Shown one piece after another: positions 1 through 13,900 of a stretch of 64,000 nucleotides of DNA (position 1 is the stretch's first letter; each line of letters starts with the position of its first letter). Location: assembly GCA_013398275.1 (NCBI GenBank), contig VZSE01006629.1:178221-242220 (forward strand), written 5' to 3'. The notes under the pieces are model-generated. The model was not told the origin of the DNA. It was given only the letters and a program-made list of their open reading frames with translations, and did not search any database. Source of the stretch: Promerops cafer. Its lineage: Eukaryota > Chordata > Aves > Passeriformes > Nectariniidae. The position numbers and the translations under genes are program-made.

Positions 1-3000
1 AAAAAAAAAGGAGAAATCCTATATTTCTGTGGCTGTCCATGGGAAGAGTGATCCCTCAAGTCTAGTACTACTACATTCAGGTTGCTCCCATCCCCTGCAC
101 TGCTGTGGCCTCTCCCAGAGTGGCAAATAACTCCCCAGCCTGGGAGGGTTCCAATGCAAAGCACAGAGTGAGCATGTGCATGTGGACACACATATACACA
201 CATTTTTATATATATGTGCACACAAATACATAAAAATCCCCGTGACTTTGGGGAAGGAGGAAGAGGGAAATCCCTCCTTTCATCTGCATCTAAATGGGAA
301 GACCTGGTTTGCACTGGAAGTGAGATTTCAGAAACGTAAGGAATGAATGGCCTGCTTTGTCTCCACAGCTTTGATATATCAGTTCCTTCAGTGACAGACT
401 TGTTAATCTTTCCAATGTTGCTTTTTCAAAAAAGACAAACACAGTGGATAAATGCGAAGGGCCAACCACATCCCCTCCCATAGGAAGTCTCGCCACATGG
501 GCAATTCTTCCAAGTAAAGAAAACAGCCCACTTTATTTACAGGGTAAATCATTTTGACTTATCTTGCAGGGGTTTGCTCATAGCAAGCTGACAGTTTCCC
601 CCTGTTGCACAGTAAATGGCTGACGGGGAAAATGTTTTCCTTCCCACCATGTAGAAACAACCAGCCAGAAGGGGAGGAGGGGTCGAGGACTTCATTTTTC
701 TAATACTCCATTAATGTTCTCCTTGCTGACAATCACTGCAAAGGCCTGAACTCACCACTCCAGGCAGCTCGAGCAAGAAACCTGAATCTCTACAGGGATT
801 TTGAGCTAAGTACATTGACTCAAGTTAGAACTTTTGGTCTTAAAGGGTAAGTTAACCATTAAAATGATTTTCAAGTAAGTACCATTACTGTAGGAAAAAG
901 GGAAAAAAAACCCCACCAACCTAAAGTTGCTTCTTTTTTCTTCTGCTTAAATCCTTGCTTAAAAAAACCCCTAGCATCTTTGTTGTCTAAAATAACACGA
1001 CAACAGGGGTAGAAACTTTTTAAAGGTTTCATATTCCCAAGCAGATTGTTAATGTCTTTTTCTTTCATAAACAAAAGTACATACTTCTTTTTTTTTAATT
1101 GTGATCCAGTGATCCATTAGTTGGGGATATTTATGATATGCATAACCTAAATACAAAACCAAATCTGGATATAATGCAAATTGCTGTTTTCTTACAGATG
1201 AAAGTTTTCAGCTCAGGGATGCGACAAGGCCCAATATTTCTTCTCTGGAAGTTGGTGTGATCTCAAGACATCACCCTGAAGAAGTCATCCCACTTCTCCA
1301 GCTCTGATCCAAGTTACAGCAGTTGCTACCCTGATTTTTTCAGTCCAGCCAACCCTACAAGCACATTTTCCTTGGGCCACCTCATATAAAAAACCCACTA
1401 GTGTTAAAAAGACTGAAAACCTGCAGGAGTTTTGGATTTCTTACAGTATCAGCTGAGCACCAGGAGCAACTCCAAGGGATGATAAAAGTGGAGCAGGGAG
1501 AGCATTTGCAGAAGGTGTGCTCGTCACAAGAGGGAAGGACAGAATGAGCTAGGCAGCTCAGAGCAATGCTTAGGTGAGTCTGCTTTGGGTTGCAAAGAGG
1601 AGATCTCCCACCACGCTTTCACAGGATTTGTAAATGACCCCCTTCAGCTAAATTGGGATGAACTGCAAGTGCAAAATTCAGCCTTGCCAATTTCAACAGG
1701 GATTGCAACAGGATGCAACTATCTGCTGAAGTGTTTTCCACAACAGCGAGCTAAGTAAACCATCCAGGATGGCAGTCATCACTCAAATGACACGGAGAAA
1801 TCCACCAAGACTGTGAAAAGCACTACACACACACACACAGAGAGCAAGAGCGGCGTTTTGCAACCTTAATACAGCAGGTTAAGAGGTGTGCATGTTTCAC
1901 ATCCCCAATAATATCTTATTTAGGAGAGACATCAATCAAGGCTAGACCTCAGGCAAAATCCATGTAATTGCAATGATTTATAGCTTTTGACACTCTGGCC
2001 TGCTGTCACTGGGAAGACAACGTGCATCGGGGTGTGCTGCAAATGCCCACTAACACATTTCTCTGTGTTTTGGGGGTTAGAAATATGAAAACATATGTTC
2101 TGATTTATAAACTGCAGGTCAAACATGCAGGTGTTAATGGCTTTTTCCCTGAGATTTTCAGCTCCAGCCAGACCTGTGTATGAGCAACCAATTAAGAAAT
2201 AGAAAATAGCACAGCCATAATGGTGTTCCCATCATCTCATAGTAACCAAATAGCAAAGCAAAATTAGAAACACAGACCTTTCCACCAGAACTCAACCTCT
2301 AGGTAAGAAAACAACTTGGGATCCTGCACAAATCCAACAAATGCTTCTGCTTTGACCTTAAATGGCATGATTTAAAGTAATAATAAATATTTTAAAGACC
2401 TTTCCAATTTAAATGGGTGAAAGTTGAAAGTTTGCACTACTACAGTTAGTTGAATGATTAAAAGTAACTATGACCCTGCTGGTACTAATGAAGGCTGCAC
2501 AAAGGTTCACATTGCCTAACAGGTACATTTTTTCCTTGATTTTTTTTTCCCTCCTTTGTTCTAATATTCCCTTTGGGTCCCATCTGCACAGGTAAATTTA
2601 TGACGTTGAGGATTATCCTGAAATATGGGCCCTATCTACAGTGGGCTAAAAGCCCAGGCAGGCAAAGAAAAGCTGGCCACAGGACCTGGTACAGTTCAGC
2701 TGTCCCCATGCCTGGTCATGGGCACTGTGACAGCCTAGAACAGTGTGCCTTAGGACTTTCTCACTCCTTAGTCTGCCACACCACAACAAAAGGGACATTG
2801 CATGAGAAGGTCAGTCCAAGGCCAGGATTCGTACTCTAATTTTCACCTGTAGTCCCATGAAACACAGCAACGACCACTGTGGGTGCTTGCTTATCCATGG
2901 ACAGAAAGCAACAGTACCCAAGGGCAGCTCAATCTCCCCTTTCCCTAGGGCCAGCTGATTTTGGAGGACTGAGCTGTTCTCTTGAGGGTTTTTCTTTTCT

Positions 3001-6000
3001 GCTTGGCTATTCCAACCGAGCTGCCATAGCAAAATGCCTGCACTGGCAAAATTCAGGCTTTTGTGCCTGAGTCACCGTGTGTGACACAAACTCCTTGGCC
3101 TGAGAGCACAGTTTCAGTCTTCTGCATTTAACACATCCACACTCCAGATGGGATCTCCAGTGTCCCTGAGGTTACACGTCAGCCTGCAGCTGCTTCAGGA
3201 CAGCACTGCCCCACAACACAACACCAGACAGCCCCGAAAAAAGTGCAGAAGGACCAAAGCATGGATGTGTTTTCTGGAAAGGGTAAAAGAAGATTGCCTC
3301 GTCCCATTTCCCCCTTGCAGGTGGATTATTGTCAACAGCAGAGCAGGTATTGCAAGCCTTCCTGTGTGGGGATCCTACAGCCTTCCTGGTACCTGCTCTA
3401 CCACTGCTCCACTCCCTGAATTAAGCATCTTGCCTTAACATGCAGCATTGCTAAGAAAAGACCAATGCATCCAGATGTGCAAAATACAGATGAGAATTTG
3501 AAAATTAGCCTAGGTTTTCTTTGCAACAGGTGGCTCACATCATATGAACACACACACAACTCTGATACTTATTGGTGTTCTGATGTTTTTTTAAGGCTGG
3601 TTAGTTTTTTGGTTTATACAGAAATACTACTCAAAGCTGTCTGAAAAAAGTCCATACACCATTTTTCCTGTTTTAAAGACTATTTTCCCATCAGGTAACA
3701 TAACTTAAAATTAAGCCAAAGATTTGTGAAGATGACAAGTCAATATTTCCTCAAGACCACAGAATTGTTGAAAATTATTGTTTTAATGGGGATTTAAAGT
3801 GGGTTTGCATCATTGTATCAATATATAAATCAGCTACAAATTAAAAAAATAAAAAATTAACTGGCTGCATAATTCCCAGCAAGTCTAGCTTTTAGCAACA
3901 GCAACAGAAGACCATCACTTCCAATCCCAGGAAAACATAATATATGTGGTAGAAGCTGCAACCAAAGAAAGCTAAAGAACATCCTTTAAAAACATTCCAA
4001 ACATCTTTCTTTTTCATGCCATGAGAGATGATTTTTTTCTATTTCTTGTTAGGCACTCTGCTATTTTGCTTATAATTCTTCAGGGACTGGTGACCTCATG
4101 AAGAAAAACAACCAGGACAGAATTAGCTTTTATTTATATATTAATAGTTTTACCTCCAGCAGTGGAAGATACAATTTTGAGTTAAAAATCATAATTTGTG
4201 AGTGTTTGGATAGCAGCACTCCTGCAAAGTTGTGGTAGCAGGAATTGCTGTGGAAGGCTGAATTGTGGTTGCCAATTGCTGCGTTTATTAATGACTGGAT
4301 CTGAAAATTAAGTGTCTACTCCAAAACTGACGAAAGCCAGGAAGATCCTTTACATTCCCTGGATTTTATATCAAACCTTAAACACAGAGCAGAGTCATAG
4401 CACAGTGGGGGGCACTTGACAGGGAATGCAGGACTGTAAATCTCTTCCAAGGTAAGCTCCCTCAATAGCATTAGTAATGGGATGGCGCTGGAGGTTTTGG
4501 GGAGAAGTGGGTGACAAAAGCTCCCCTCCCCACCACTGCCAGCCCCCCAGCCAAGGTCAGTTTAGAAGGTGACTGATCCTTGTCCTCACCCTGCCCAGTG
4601 AGAGGTCTGGTCCCTCCTCATCCCTCCCTTCCCAAAACACCCTTGGTGGGGCTGCGAGCAGGAGCTCCCACCCCGAGGGCTGGCGAGGCAGTGAAAAACG
4701 ATACGAACTGAATGGCAAAATCAATATTTGGTCAGGCTGAGGGGGGACTATCGATTCTTTTCTCATGATATCCATGTCTCCTGCACTTCCTGCTTCTCTG
4801 GGGCACTGGAAACCCAAGTCCCTCCTAGACCAAGGGTGGCCAGGCTTTGACTCTAACATCTGTACCTCACAAGAAGTTCACGTGTGGTCTCCCTGCCTGA
4901 TGCTTGTCCACTTGAGTGGCAGCGGGGACAGGCTGGCACGAGGGCTACTGGGTAAGCCAGGAGGAAGCAGGACAGCAGGAGATGCTGAGGGCAATGACAC
5001 TGGGTCAGTGCAGGGGAGTACCACATGAATATGCTGCCAGCTCCTACCTCAGCCTTCTCCCTCACAGCCATGTGGCTACATCACAGTTTTAACCTGTAAC
5101 TTTTCATTCAACCCCTCCCATCTGTTTTCTCTAGGCTCTCTTGCTCTCCCCATTTCTGTCCCAAAAGTCTTTGGTCCTGGGCAGAGACAGCCATGAGGCC
5201 TACACAACTAGGAGATCCAGGAATGGTTGTCAATCCTCATATCAAGGAACTAGGGCACAACGAAATCCCATGCCTGAAGACCCTCATCCTACATCCAGAT
5301 TTCCACATGCTATAGGAACAGAGGGATGAACAGCAGCATTCATAATGGGTAAATGCAAGCACAGCCAAGAGCTGAGCTTGTTCTCCCAAGAAATTTTCTC
5401 CCAGTTTCCCCACCACTGAGGCCCTTCTCACAGGTAGCCATGGACAATGGCCAACACAGGGGACAACGGACCAAGAGGGAAATAAAGTGACACTGCTGTG
5501 TCACTAACCACACTCAGGTTAGCATCTCAAAAAATGGCAATTCTTTTCCACAAACATTACTGTTTAAAGGTCCTTTTTCCTTGGAGAAAGCTGGGGTCTC
5601 CCTAGAAGTTACTTCAGACTGAGAAGTTTGCCAAACCACACAGTGCACTACTTGGTGTTTCCATGTGTTGAGTTGCAATGGTTTTGAATGACTCTGGAAA
5701 GCGCCCAGGGATACAAGAATGAGAAGAACACAGGGAAGGTTTCCTTCTCTTCTGTAAAAACATTTTCCTCTCAGGTTTAAAAGCAATACTGCTCACAGCA
5801 GAGAGGCTATTGTTAGCCAAGGCTTAGAGAAACCTGCCTGGTGCCTTGAACTCCAGGATGGAAAGTGACCAGTGAAGCTTTTGACTTCTTGCCTGGGCAA
5901 GAGGCCATTTTCTCTGGAGCAAGAACGAGGTGGTGAAACAACTCTCCATGAACACCTGTCCAACATCCATAAACTCAACCCACGCTGCTCAACAGCCGTG

Positions 6001-7419
6001 CAGACACATCGCAACAGCCAAACACCACAGCACAAGTTTTCTGCTCCAGGAAGTACAGAGGAGGGATTCCCACATCACCAAGTTCACCAGAGTGTGGTCC
6101 CACAAGAAAGCCAAGCCTCCTCAGCCATCTGCCTGTCAGACATGCAGAGTCCTGGTCTGGCTTTAGTGGGGAATATGGAATCCTGCTCTTCCACACAGTC
6201 TAAGTACAAGCAGAAGCAGCCTGGCTGAAGCTGGCTTTTGCCTCACACAGTCTCCAAAGGCATTCCCAGGTTTTGTGGAGTCCTGGCCTCTCTCACTATT
6301 GTGCCCTCAGCCAGGACAGTCTGATGGACGTGGAAAAAAACCTGAACTCATTCCTTTTAAAGCACAAGAGAAAAGTATTGGACAGCCAAGGACGTCATAT
6401 CACTCAAAACTCTGAATTAAGGCAAACACAAGCCCAGCAACAAGAGACTCACCCAGGAAAAGTTCAGCCACACTGGGCCCAGGGTTAGGCACGTTGCTGG
6501 GAGCACCAGGTGGTGGCACTCAGTTGCTGCCGTGCCAGGGACAACAGACAGACACAGCTCTGCCTCCCAAAGCCTTACCACAAATGAAATCTGATCAGCA
6601 GGCACCTGAAGGAGGGCAGCTCCCTACCCTGCTGGCAGGAACACAAACAAACCATGGCTGCAAGTGTCCTTTGCGGGCTGAGTCTGGCAAAAAATTGCCT
6701 TGCAAGGGCTTGGGAGAGTCCATAGAGAAAGCACTCAGCCCTCAAAAAGACAAATATACAACAGAGCTGGCTAGGTGGTGGCTGCCCTTGCTAAACTTCA
6801 TGGAAAAACACAACTTGTGCAAACTGAATTCCCTCACTAACCTCTTCCCCTTGTTGAAATATTAAACAAAAATAACTTCTCTTTTTATCTTTGAGCCAGC
6901 GGGACAAATTCATCATTAAAGGAACTTCACTGGAGTCAACAGGGATATATCTGAGATGAAGAAATGAATTTGACCTATTGCTTTTTGTGTCCTTATGTTC
7001 TAACTAATAACTAAATTGCACAGACTCCTAATCAACGGGATCAGAGAACCTGGTCAAAGCAGTTTCCTTTCTTCCCCCCAGGATTGCTATCTGTGCTTTT
7101 ATATTGCTTTCTCTGTAAGTAACTTTTGAAAACAGGTATTTTCAGCCAATTTAATCACATCATGTTTTTTCATAAGTATACTGTCAAAATCTTAACATAG
7201 AGTTTCCATAGAATATTTGCTCCTAACACAGAAAATAAGTAAACAAGAAATGTTCTATTTAAAATTCCACCAATTGCCACTAAAAAAATATTTTTTTCGG
7301 TGTTTCAAGCACACACATTTGTTAAAATTACTCCAGCCACAGGATGCCTAGTCTGATCCAAGGATCTCCCTGGAAGATGCATGGAATGAAGCAAAACAAA
7401 GCTGTGGCTACACAAGGAG
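1..7419. other. Intergenic DNA, no gene recognised
   Basis: This is AT-leaning, CpG-poor sequence. Every open frame on either strand is short (under about 125 codons) and none shows a recognisable domain, signal peptide or conserved motif. Small simple-sequence patches are present: alternating TA/CA around 190-230 and a short CA run at 1825-1840. I see no CR1, LTR, tRNA or rRNA signature here. An unseen non-coding exon cannot be excluded without transcript data. Confidence 0.6.
1825..1840. repeat. Short (CA)n microsatellite
   Basis: About eight CA units in a row. It is an ordinary dinucleotide run with no associated gene. Confidence 0.8.
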
Positions 7420-7960
7420 ATCCAGAACTCCGTGTCTCGGCACACTGACAGCCCTTTCCGAGGAGCCGGGGCGCGCAATCCTTGCTAGGCAGAATACGAG
7501 GGATTCGGAGAAAGGGAGAGTTGCCGGCAGAGAAGAAGGAAGATGATGAAATATAGAAGCTACCAAAGCCTGCGTTAGGCAGAAGATGCATTTTGTGTCT
7601 CGTGTTATATTGGCTGCCAGTCGACTGCAGCGCAGCCTGTATAAACACGTCATGCGTGCTCTGACAGGGAGTCGGGGTGAAGCAGGGTGTCAGGGTAAAA
7701 CAGAGGATAATAAAATCACTTTAGATTTATTTCTCTAAATTGGAAACTTCATGCTTACACCTGACTAAATCATCAGCCTGAAACTCTAGCTTGACTCCCA
7801 CAGAAAAAGTATGAAACCTTATCCCATCTTTGTTTAACAAAGGCCAATCAAGCTCGCCTAATGAATTCTGCAGATGTAGGCGACAGGACGTGTTTGGCCA
7901 TTTTAATTCTGCGGGGCTTCCTCAGACCTGTCTCCAACGTACCCATCTTGCTCCTGAAGC
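7420..7960. promoter_or_regulatory. Candidate conserved non-coding element with isolated CpGs
   Basis: Between about 7430 and 7690 CpG dinucleotides are suddenly frequent in otherwise CpG-poor sequence. They include a CRE-like ACGTCA core near 7647. From 7850 to 7910 there are homeodomain-type cores (TAATGAATT at 7859 and TTTTAATT). No repeat family is recognisable and no frame is convincing as an exon. The block resembles vertebrate developmental enhancers, but this is inference from composition and motif cores. Conservation was not measured. Confidence 0.35.
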
Positions 7961-9539
7961 AACTGAAGAGCTCTCAGCATCTCAAAGCCAGGCTGCCCCA
8001 CAGCAGCCCACGGGCAGAGCAGACCCAAGAGTGTATTTCTGGACCTTAGCCATGCATTTATGAATTCTGACCAATAGTAAGGAGAGCATCACAGGTGGCT
8101 GGTGGCAGAGGCTGGAGGATGACAGGGCTCCCCCGGCTCCTGCCCAGCTTGGCAAGAGCAGGGCACCAGCACCTCCACCTCCATCCCACCACCAGTGAAT
8201 CTCCCCGCTCACAAAGTGCAAAAGGACCTTTAAAAAAATAAAAAAAGTCTAGCATAAGGAGCTGGTTAAAAAACAATAAATCAGTGGTGAAATGTGGATA
8301 ACAACCTTCTCTGTAAAATCAACATGGATTGTGTTCCTGCAGAGAGCTGTCTGACAGGCCGGTTGAAGCCTGACTGCTTGCAGCCAGATTTTTTTTTTCC
8401 CTTTTTTTATTTTTTTTTTTTTACAAGCTGGAGGAGTATCTTGGATCAGGGGGAGGCAAGGAGGTCTCTTCCTTTTGTACGTGGTTCTGCTGTGTTAGAA
8501 AATCAATAAGCAAGGTCCTGACCTCAGCATAACTTCAGACATCACTCATGACTCCTTTGAATCTCTTCCCCCACAAAAACCCAAGCTTCTTTTGAATCAT
8601 GCACACCAGAGGGAGTGCTGGCAGGGAGGGGATATCTTGCCTCAAGATGTGGGCAAAACCCATTTGCACCCATCTTTCCTGACAGGTAGAAATCAAATTA
8701 GAAGAGGAACGCACTCGGGGAGGGCAAGGGGAGCGGGGTTAGCTGAGGTAGAGCACAGCCCAGCAGGAAATGCCACAAAAGAAACCATATGGAGCATGGA
8801 GGTGCTATGGATTAATATGAGAATTCCCACTTTTTTTTTTTTCAGAGGGAAGGGAATAAAAACTGAAATGCACATTATTTTTCTCCCTTCTTGTTTTACC
8901 ACTGGGCTGTTTTCTGCTAAATCTCCCTTTTAAAAGATAAAACAAAACAAAACAAGATTTGCCACACATTTTCCCTCCAGCTGAGTCCTCAGGCTGGCTA
9001 AATTGGGTGATTAAAATATAGGAAGGCCTCCAGATTCCCCTCAGGACTGTTTTTAATATCTGTAAAACTGCCACTTTGTCTTGCCAAGGTAAACACCATC
9101 GCATGCAGTTCAAAGGTGAGCAAGCCTAAATGTTTCCCTTCGCCTGAAAGGAATCTGCCTTGGGACCCCGCGGGCCGTGCCGGAGGGGGACGCGGCCGGG
9201 CCCGGACCACGGTGTGGTGGCCGGAGAGGCATCTGTGTACACAACGCTAACTTCTCCCACACAAATACTAAAAATTTCTCATTAAAAATTATTGCTGTGT
9301 CAACATGTGAGGCCGCTCAGCCCCCAAATCTGGAAAAGACGTTCTGTTTTTTTTCTTGCCTTTGCTGGGAAAGCGGCGGCAACAGTGGCAAAGGAGGGGG
9401 GAGAGAGATGGGATGTGAGACTGGAGTCATCTGCTGCTGACTTTGGATCTCTTCTTTCTCCCTTGTCACTCAAGTTGGGACTTCCAACTGTTCCACTTCA
9501 TCTATTTTAGTTACTTGCTACCCAGGTTTTTTTCCCCCC
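7961..9539. other. Intergenic, nothing recognised; poly-T tracts
   Basis: No gene or transposable element is recognised. T-rich runs occur at about 8393-8422 and 8829-8842 and produce spurious Phe-rich and Lys-rich frames. A short GC-rich patch lies at about 9165-9230. Confidence 0.5.
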
Positions 9540-9880
9540 CTCCTCATTCGCTCCCTATCGCAGAGCTTTATATTTCCCTCACATGGCTGGGCTGGCTGCT
9601 TGGTGTTACTTTAAATGGAAATGCAATTTTAAGCCATCTCTTTTGTCGTGGCGGCTGCAGGGCCTTCAGAGCAAAAGGTTTGCTGTTATCTCAACCCATC
9701 TACACAGATGCAGCCGTAAATCTGAACGTGCTCTACCCATGTATGATCCCTTTCATGGGTGGCCAGGAATTCATAGCAAAACAGCACAAGGACCAAATAT
9801 TTGATCCAGTGAGACAAAATTCATAAAGCCCCATCAATTCAAACTCTTAATTCTGCCCTACGACATCGGGCATTTTGCCC
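9540..9880. promoter_or_regulatory. Candidate conserved non-coding element
   Basis: A repeat-free stretch with a near octamer-type ATGCAATTT (about 9620), an AT-rich core flanked by CpG-bearing GTCGTGGCGG (about 9645), and later TCAATTCAAACTCTTAATT. The open frames across it (up to 127 codons) show no recognisable domain. Low-confidence call from appearance only. Confidence 0.25.
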
Positions 9881-10129
9881 CAACACACCAAAATAAAAAT
9901 TTTAAAATATGCTCTGTTATCAAGAGAGGTGAAGGGAAGTCACCCCAGGGAATGAAAATATGGGATGGGGTGGGGTGGAGAAGGGAGGGCAGGGAGCCAG
10001 TTTTGTACTGCAAAACCAAGCAGCCGCCTCTGCAAGGCATCCATCTCCAGGGAGGGCTGGTGGTGGGCGGGTGGCCAGCACACCCCAGCCCTCCAAGGGC
10101 TCCTGAATCGCTGCTCCCCACGGCACGAT

Positions 10130-10990
10130 GCACACGGGTTTGTGCCGAGACGACATGAAATACAGCGAGGCGTAATTAACCTGATGTAATGCTATATATC
10201 AATAAGTTAAAAAACCAACAACTTGCTTTGAGGTCAGGCACCCACACACGCAACTCAAACAGTGGAGACCTAATCCAAATTTATTGGAGTTTGTAACAGC
10301 TGGACTTATGCCTCTAATACCTTTTAAGTGCCTCTTTTAACAGTGAGCCGAGTGTGTCTTTCATTAAGGTGAAGTTGAAAGTATGTTAAGTTCATAAGCA
10401 TGAAAATAGCCATTTAGTTCTCTCAGAGATTAATTCTGCCTTCAGTTTGCTCTCACTGAACCCCATTAATGTCTGGGATTTGGTGTTTAGTGTCCCATTT
10501 GCATAATCTCTGTTTATTACAGGGCCTCGATAATGTGAAAGTATTAAAGTATTTCTTTCCCAAAATACAGGGGTATTAATCTTTGAATCCTCCTAGTGTC
10601 CTTAATTTGCCATCAAATCCCACAACAGAAACAAATGTGCTTTCTAATCAGCAATCTTTTCTCGCTTATAGGCCCTGATCCAACAAGCTTTTAAGCAAAC
10701 AATTTACTTTAAGCAATGAGTAGTCGTATTGGAACCAATGGAACAGCTCGTGTGCTGTGATGGATTGGGGCCATAGAAAATTGCCTTGATGAAAATGTCA
10801 ATGCTCCCAAGAGCTGGTGAAAATATATTTTTATTATAAACACACAGAGGAACTGTTTTGATCTGAACATTATGGGGAACAAGCTTTGAAGCGATGCTTT
10901 TCCACGGTCAGACCTAAACAGAAACTGAATACCACCAGGTTGGATGACAGTTTAAAAAGGCAGCCCAGAGCCAGATTGATGTTTGTATAT
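10130..10990. promoter_or_regulatory. Candidate conserved non-coding element block containing an ancient repeat relic
   Basis: This is AT-rich sequence with several homeodomain-compatible cores: GTAATTAAC near 10172, ATTAATGTC near 10465 and GGTATTAATC near 10571. It also has a POU-like TTTGCATAAT near 10497 and GATAATG near 10529. It contains no long open frame, simple repeat or young transposon. An old palindromic repeat relic (10671-10772) lies inside it. This combination is characteristic of exapted enhancers in vertebrate gene deserts. The enhancer role is inferred. Confidence 0.45.
10671..10772. repeat. Ancient amniote palindromic repeat relic (MITE-like)
   Basis: The ends are imperfect inverted repeats: GGCCCTGATCCAA on the left and TGGATTGGGGCC on the right. 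The centre carries an imperfect palindrome around GAGTAGTC / ATTGGAACCAAT. I recognise the outline (GGCC-CTGATCC ends, GTAGT-C-ATTGAA-TCAATGG centre) as that of a palindromic repeat abundant in turtles and crocodilians and relict in birds and mammals. I cannot give the Repbase name with certainty. Divergence is high, so the insertion is very old. Confidence 0.6.
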
Positions 10991-13900
10991 AATGAAATTC
11001 AGTATTGATGTGATATGGACACTGTCCAGCCTCTATGACTTGTTAGGGTGACGTACAGAGAATGTGGAGAAGATAAAAATCAAAGGAGCACAAGTAAAAT
11101 AAGTCTCAGCACTAAGAGGAAACATTGTTTTGAGGAGCTGTTTTGCTGCAAATGTTTTGAAGATAATCCACAGCCAAATGTAAAACACAGAAGTGACAAT
11201 GATGTCTAAGCACCATGCACAAGATATCCATCATGCTTCATTTTAAGTCAGGAAACCAAAGCTGGGCCATTCCCCACCCATGCATTGAAAACTAGAGATG
11301 GGTTCAGAGAGCCCTCAAACCATCACTCTGTCTCCACACCAATAATGCCTGTGGGCACCATGTGTCCAGGTGGTTTCAGGCAGCCTTCTCCATCTCCCTC
11401 ACCTGCAGGGGATTTTGGATCACACCTCTCCATAGCCAGGTACCAGCCAGACACAAGAACAGATGTTACGTGCCAGCACACGGGACTGCCAGATAAGAAG
11501 TGACAGCAGACAGCAGCTTAACCCCAGAGAACAGCACAGAGTTAATCCCCAATTCCTGCTGCAGCAGACAGAGAATCACCCCTGCTCTTTTATGAATATC
11601 ATATGTTCATCTGTTTGCTGGATTGCCATTGTGTTGCCTGCTCTATGATCACCACCAGGAGCCAACTGCACATGGGTCAGAGGGCTGATGGCAGCCACAG
11701 CTGTCCCCATTCACCAGCACCTAATGGACAACACAGGTGTCCTCCACCCTGGAGGTTCACCCTGCACCATACTCAGCTTGACAGGAGGGGGAGAAGGCAG
11801 AAATCAAGTCAGAAATGGGAAACTGCAAATGAAAATGCAGGTCCTAAAAGCATAAGGGAGTCAGGCAGGAACATTTCTGGGAATGAAAGAGTGAGCAGTG
11901 GCTTAGACACAGCAGGGATCTGCATAAAGCAGCCATAAATGGCTTAAACTAGCCCAGCTTTCCTGCCTTTTTTTGATCCTGTTACCTGCAAATTCAGAAA
12001 GGAGCAGTCACACTGACACAACTCCTGATGTTTTCCATGCAAACAGAGGACACAGCACACATGACACAGGGACAAAATTAACCAGTTTCTCACAGTACTG
12101 CAAGAAAAGGGTCACTGCTGAAGAAATCAGGAAAATGGGCATCCACAGCAGAAGCCTTTACTAGGGCATTTTGGAGACCAAGAACTCTTTCAGAGTGGAG
12201 TTAATATAAAGAGGACAAGACAAATTCAATACCAGGCCATCACTGACTCCACCCCACCATATTGATAAACTTCCAGCATAGAGGAAGTGCCATGAGAAGA
12301 ATTACTCTCATCTCATTTTTCCCAACTTCAGCAAGCAGACCCACACACAGCACTGGGCTGGACACCCTGTGGACTGAACCAGCACAGTGTGAGGTGTATT
12401 TACACGTGAGAGGACAGCAGCCCCTGGTAAAGAGGTCACAGGGATGGGAGGCATAATACCAGCACTGCAGCAGGGAAAGAGGGAAGGGGAATTAAGCTGA
12501 TAAAAGAAAGGGTGAGGTAGAAGAGGGAGCCATGTCCCATTAGCACCTCCAGACTGGATGCCTTTGAATGTGGAAAATTGCTGGACCGAGGAGAATCAGG
12601 CAAAGAGCCAGCAAGGAGCAGGCTATTCACCAGCTTCATCTGCAACAAAGCCACATCCTGACTGCAAATCTTGCAAATCAATTATGCCCACAGGTTGTTG
12701 GGTTGCAAAGGCGGGGAAGAGGGAGTTTGTTTTGCTTTTCTTAGTAAACCACAAGACCATTTCCTAGCACATTACCCCAGGAATGACAGGCAGGGCCAGG
12801 GCTGCCAGGTGCCTGGGAAGAGGCTGCCAAGTCCCAAGGATCACCATTGCTAATTGGCTCCTCTGAAATGAGCGTGACAGAGAGACACATTTTCTCACCC
12901 ACAGGTTTCAGGGTTATATTTAACTGGCTGAGGCAGAATTAAATGTCAGCTTGGCTGGAAGGAGAAAAAACAAAACAAAACAAACAGCAACAAACAAAGT
13001 GAGAACTTGTCATTAAGCCGGAGGGGAGTCAGTGCTAAGTGCACTGCCGACGGTGCCCACATACAGCCTGGCAGGCACCAGCACAGGCAAGAGGGAACCA
13101 AGGGATTTATCCCTTTAAAAGCACAGTTTAAATTCAGGTTGCTTATTTTGATTTGTAAGCAACACGGGGTGAGGGAGAAGGGACACATTTTCCCCCTCTG
13201 ATTTCTGTCCTGGGTACCCCCACCCCTCAGTTTGATTGCAGCCACAGATTTCTGCACCCAGCAACACTGATGGCAGAAACTTCCAGCAAAAAGAGGACGG
13301 GGTGGTGAAAAGAGACTCCTCAAACACATCTGGAGCCACTGGAGGAAGTTCAACTCAGCTGGAGCACAGGTCCCTTTGCGGGCGATGAAAGAGGGTGGAG
13401 GAGGAAGGGGAGGGAGCATTGCTTCCCCCCCACCCAGCACCTGCTCCAAAACAGCCAGCAGGCTTCTCACAGCAACACACACATCGCTGGCATGGGAAGG
13501 ACAGCTCCAGACCTCCATCCTATTGCTCCCTACACCATGAGTTCGGGCTTCCTTGGGTCATGGTACCAGTCAGAACAGCAGCAAGACCCCATCCCCACAA
13601 CCTGCTGTTTTCACCCCCTGCCTGCTTCTTGCCTGCCTCCAGGCATGCAGGTGTGGGAACAGCCCTTGCCACAATTCCCAACAGCGCCCAGCCCCTTCCC
13701 CTTTGGGGGAGGGCAGTGCTGGCACATCTCAGGCTTCAAAGTCAGCATTGGGCTGTTTGAGACCTCAGGGGCCCCACTCAGGTACAGCACAGGGGATATT
13801 TGTCCTCTGCCAAATAGGATGATGCAGGATGTGCAACAAGACAAGGCCCATGCAAGGCCTGCTTTCACTGTACCTCACTTGCGTTGGCTCAGGAAAGAGA

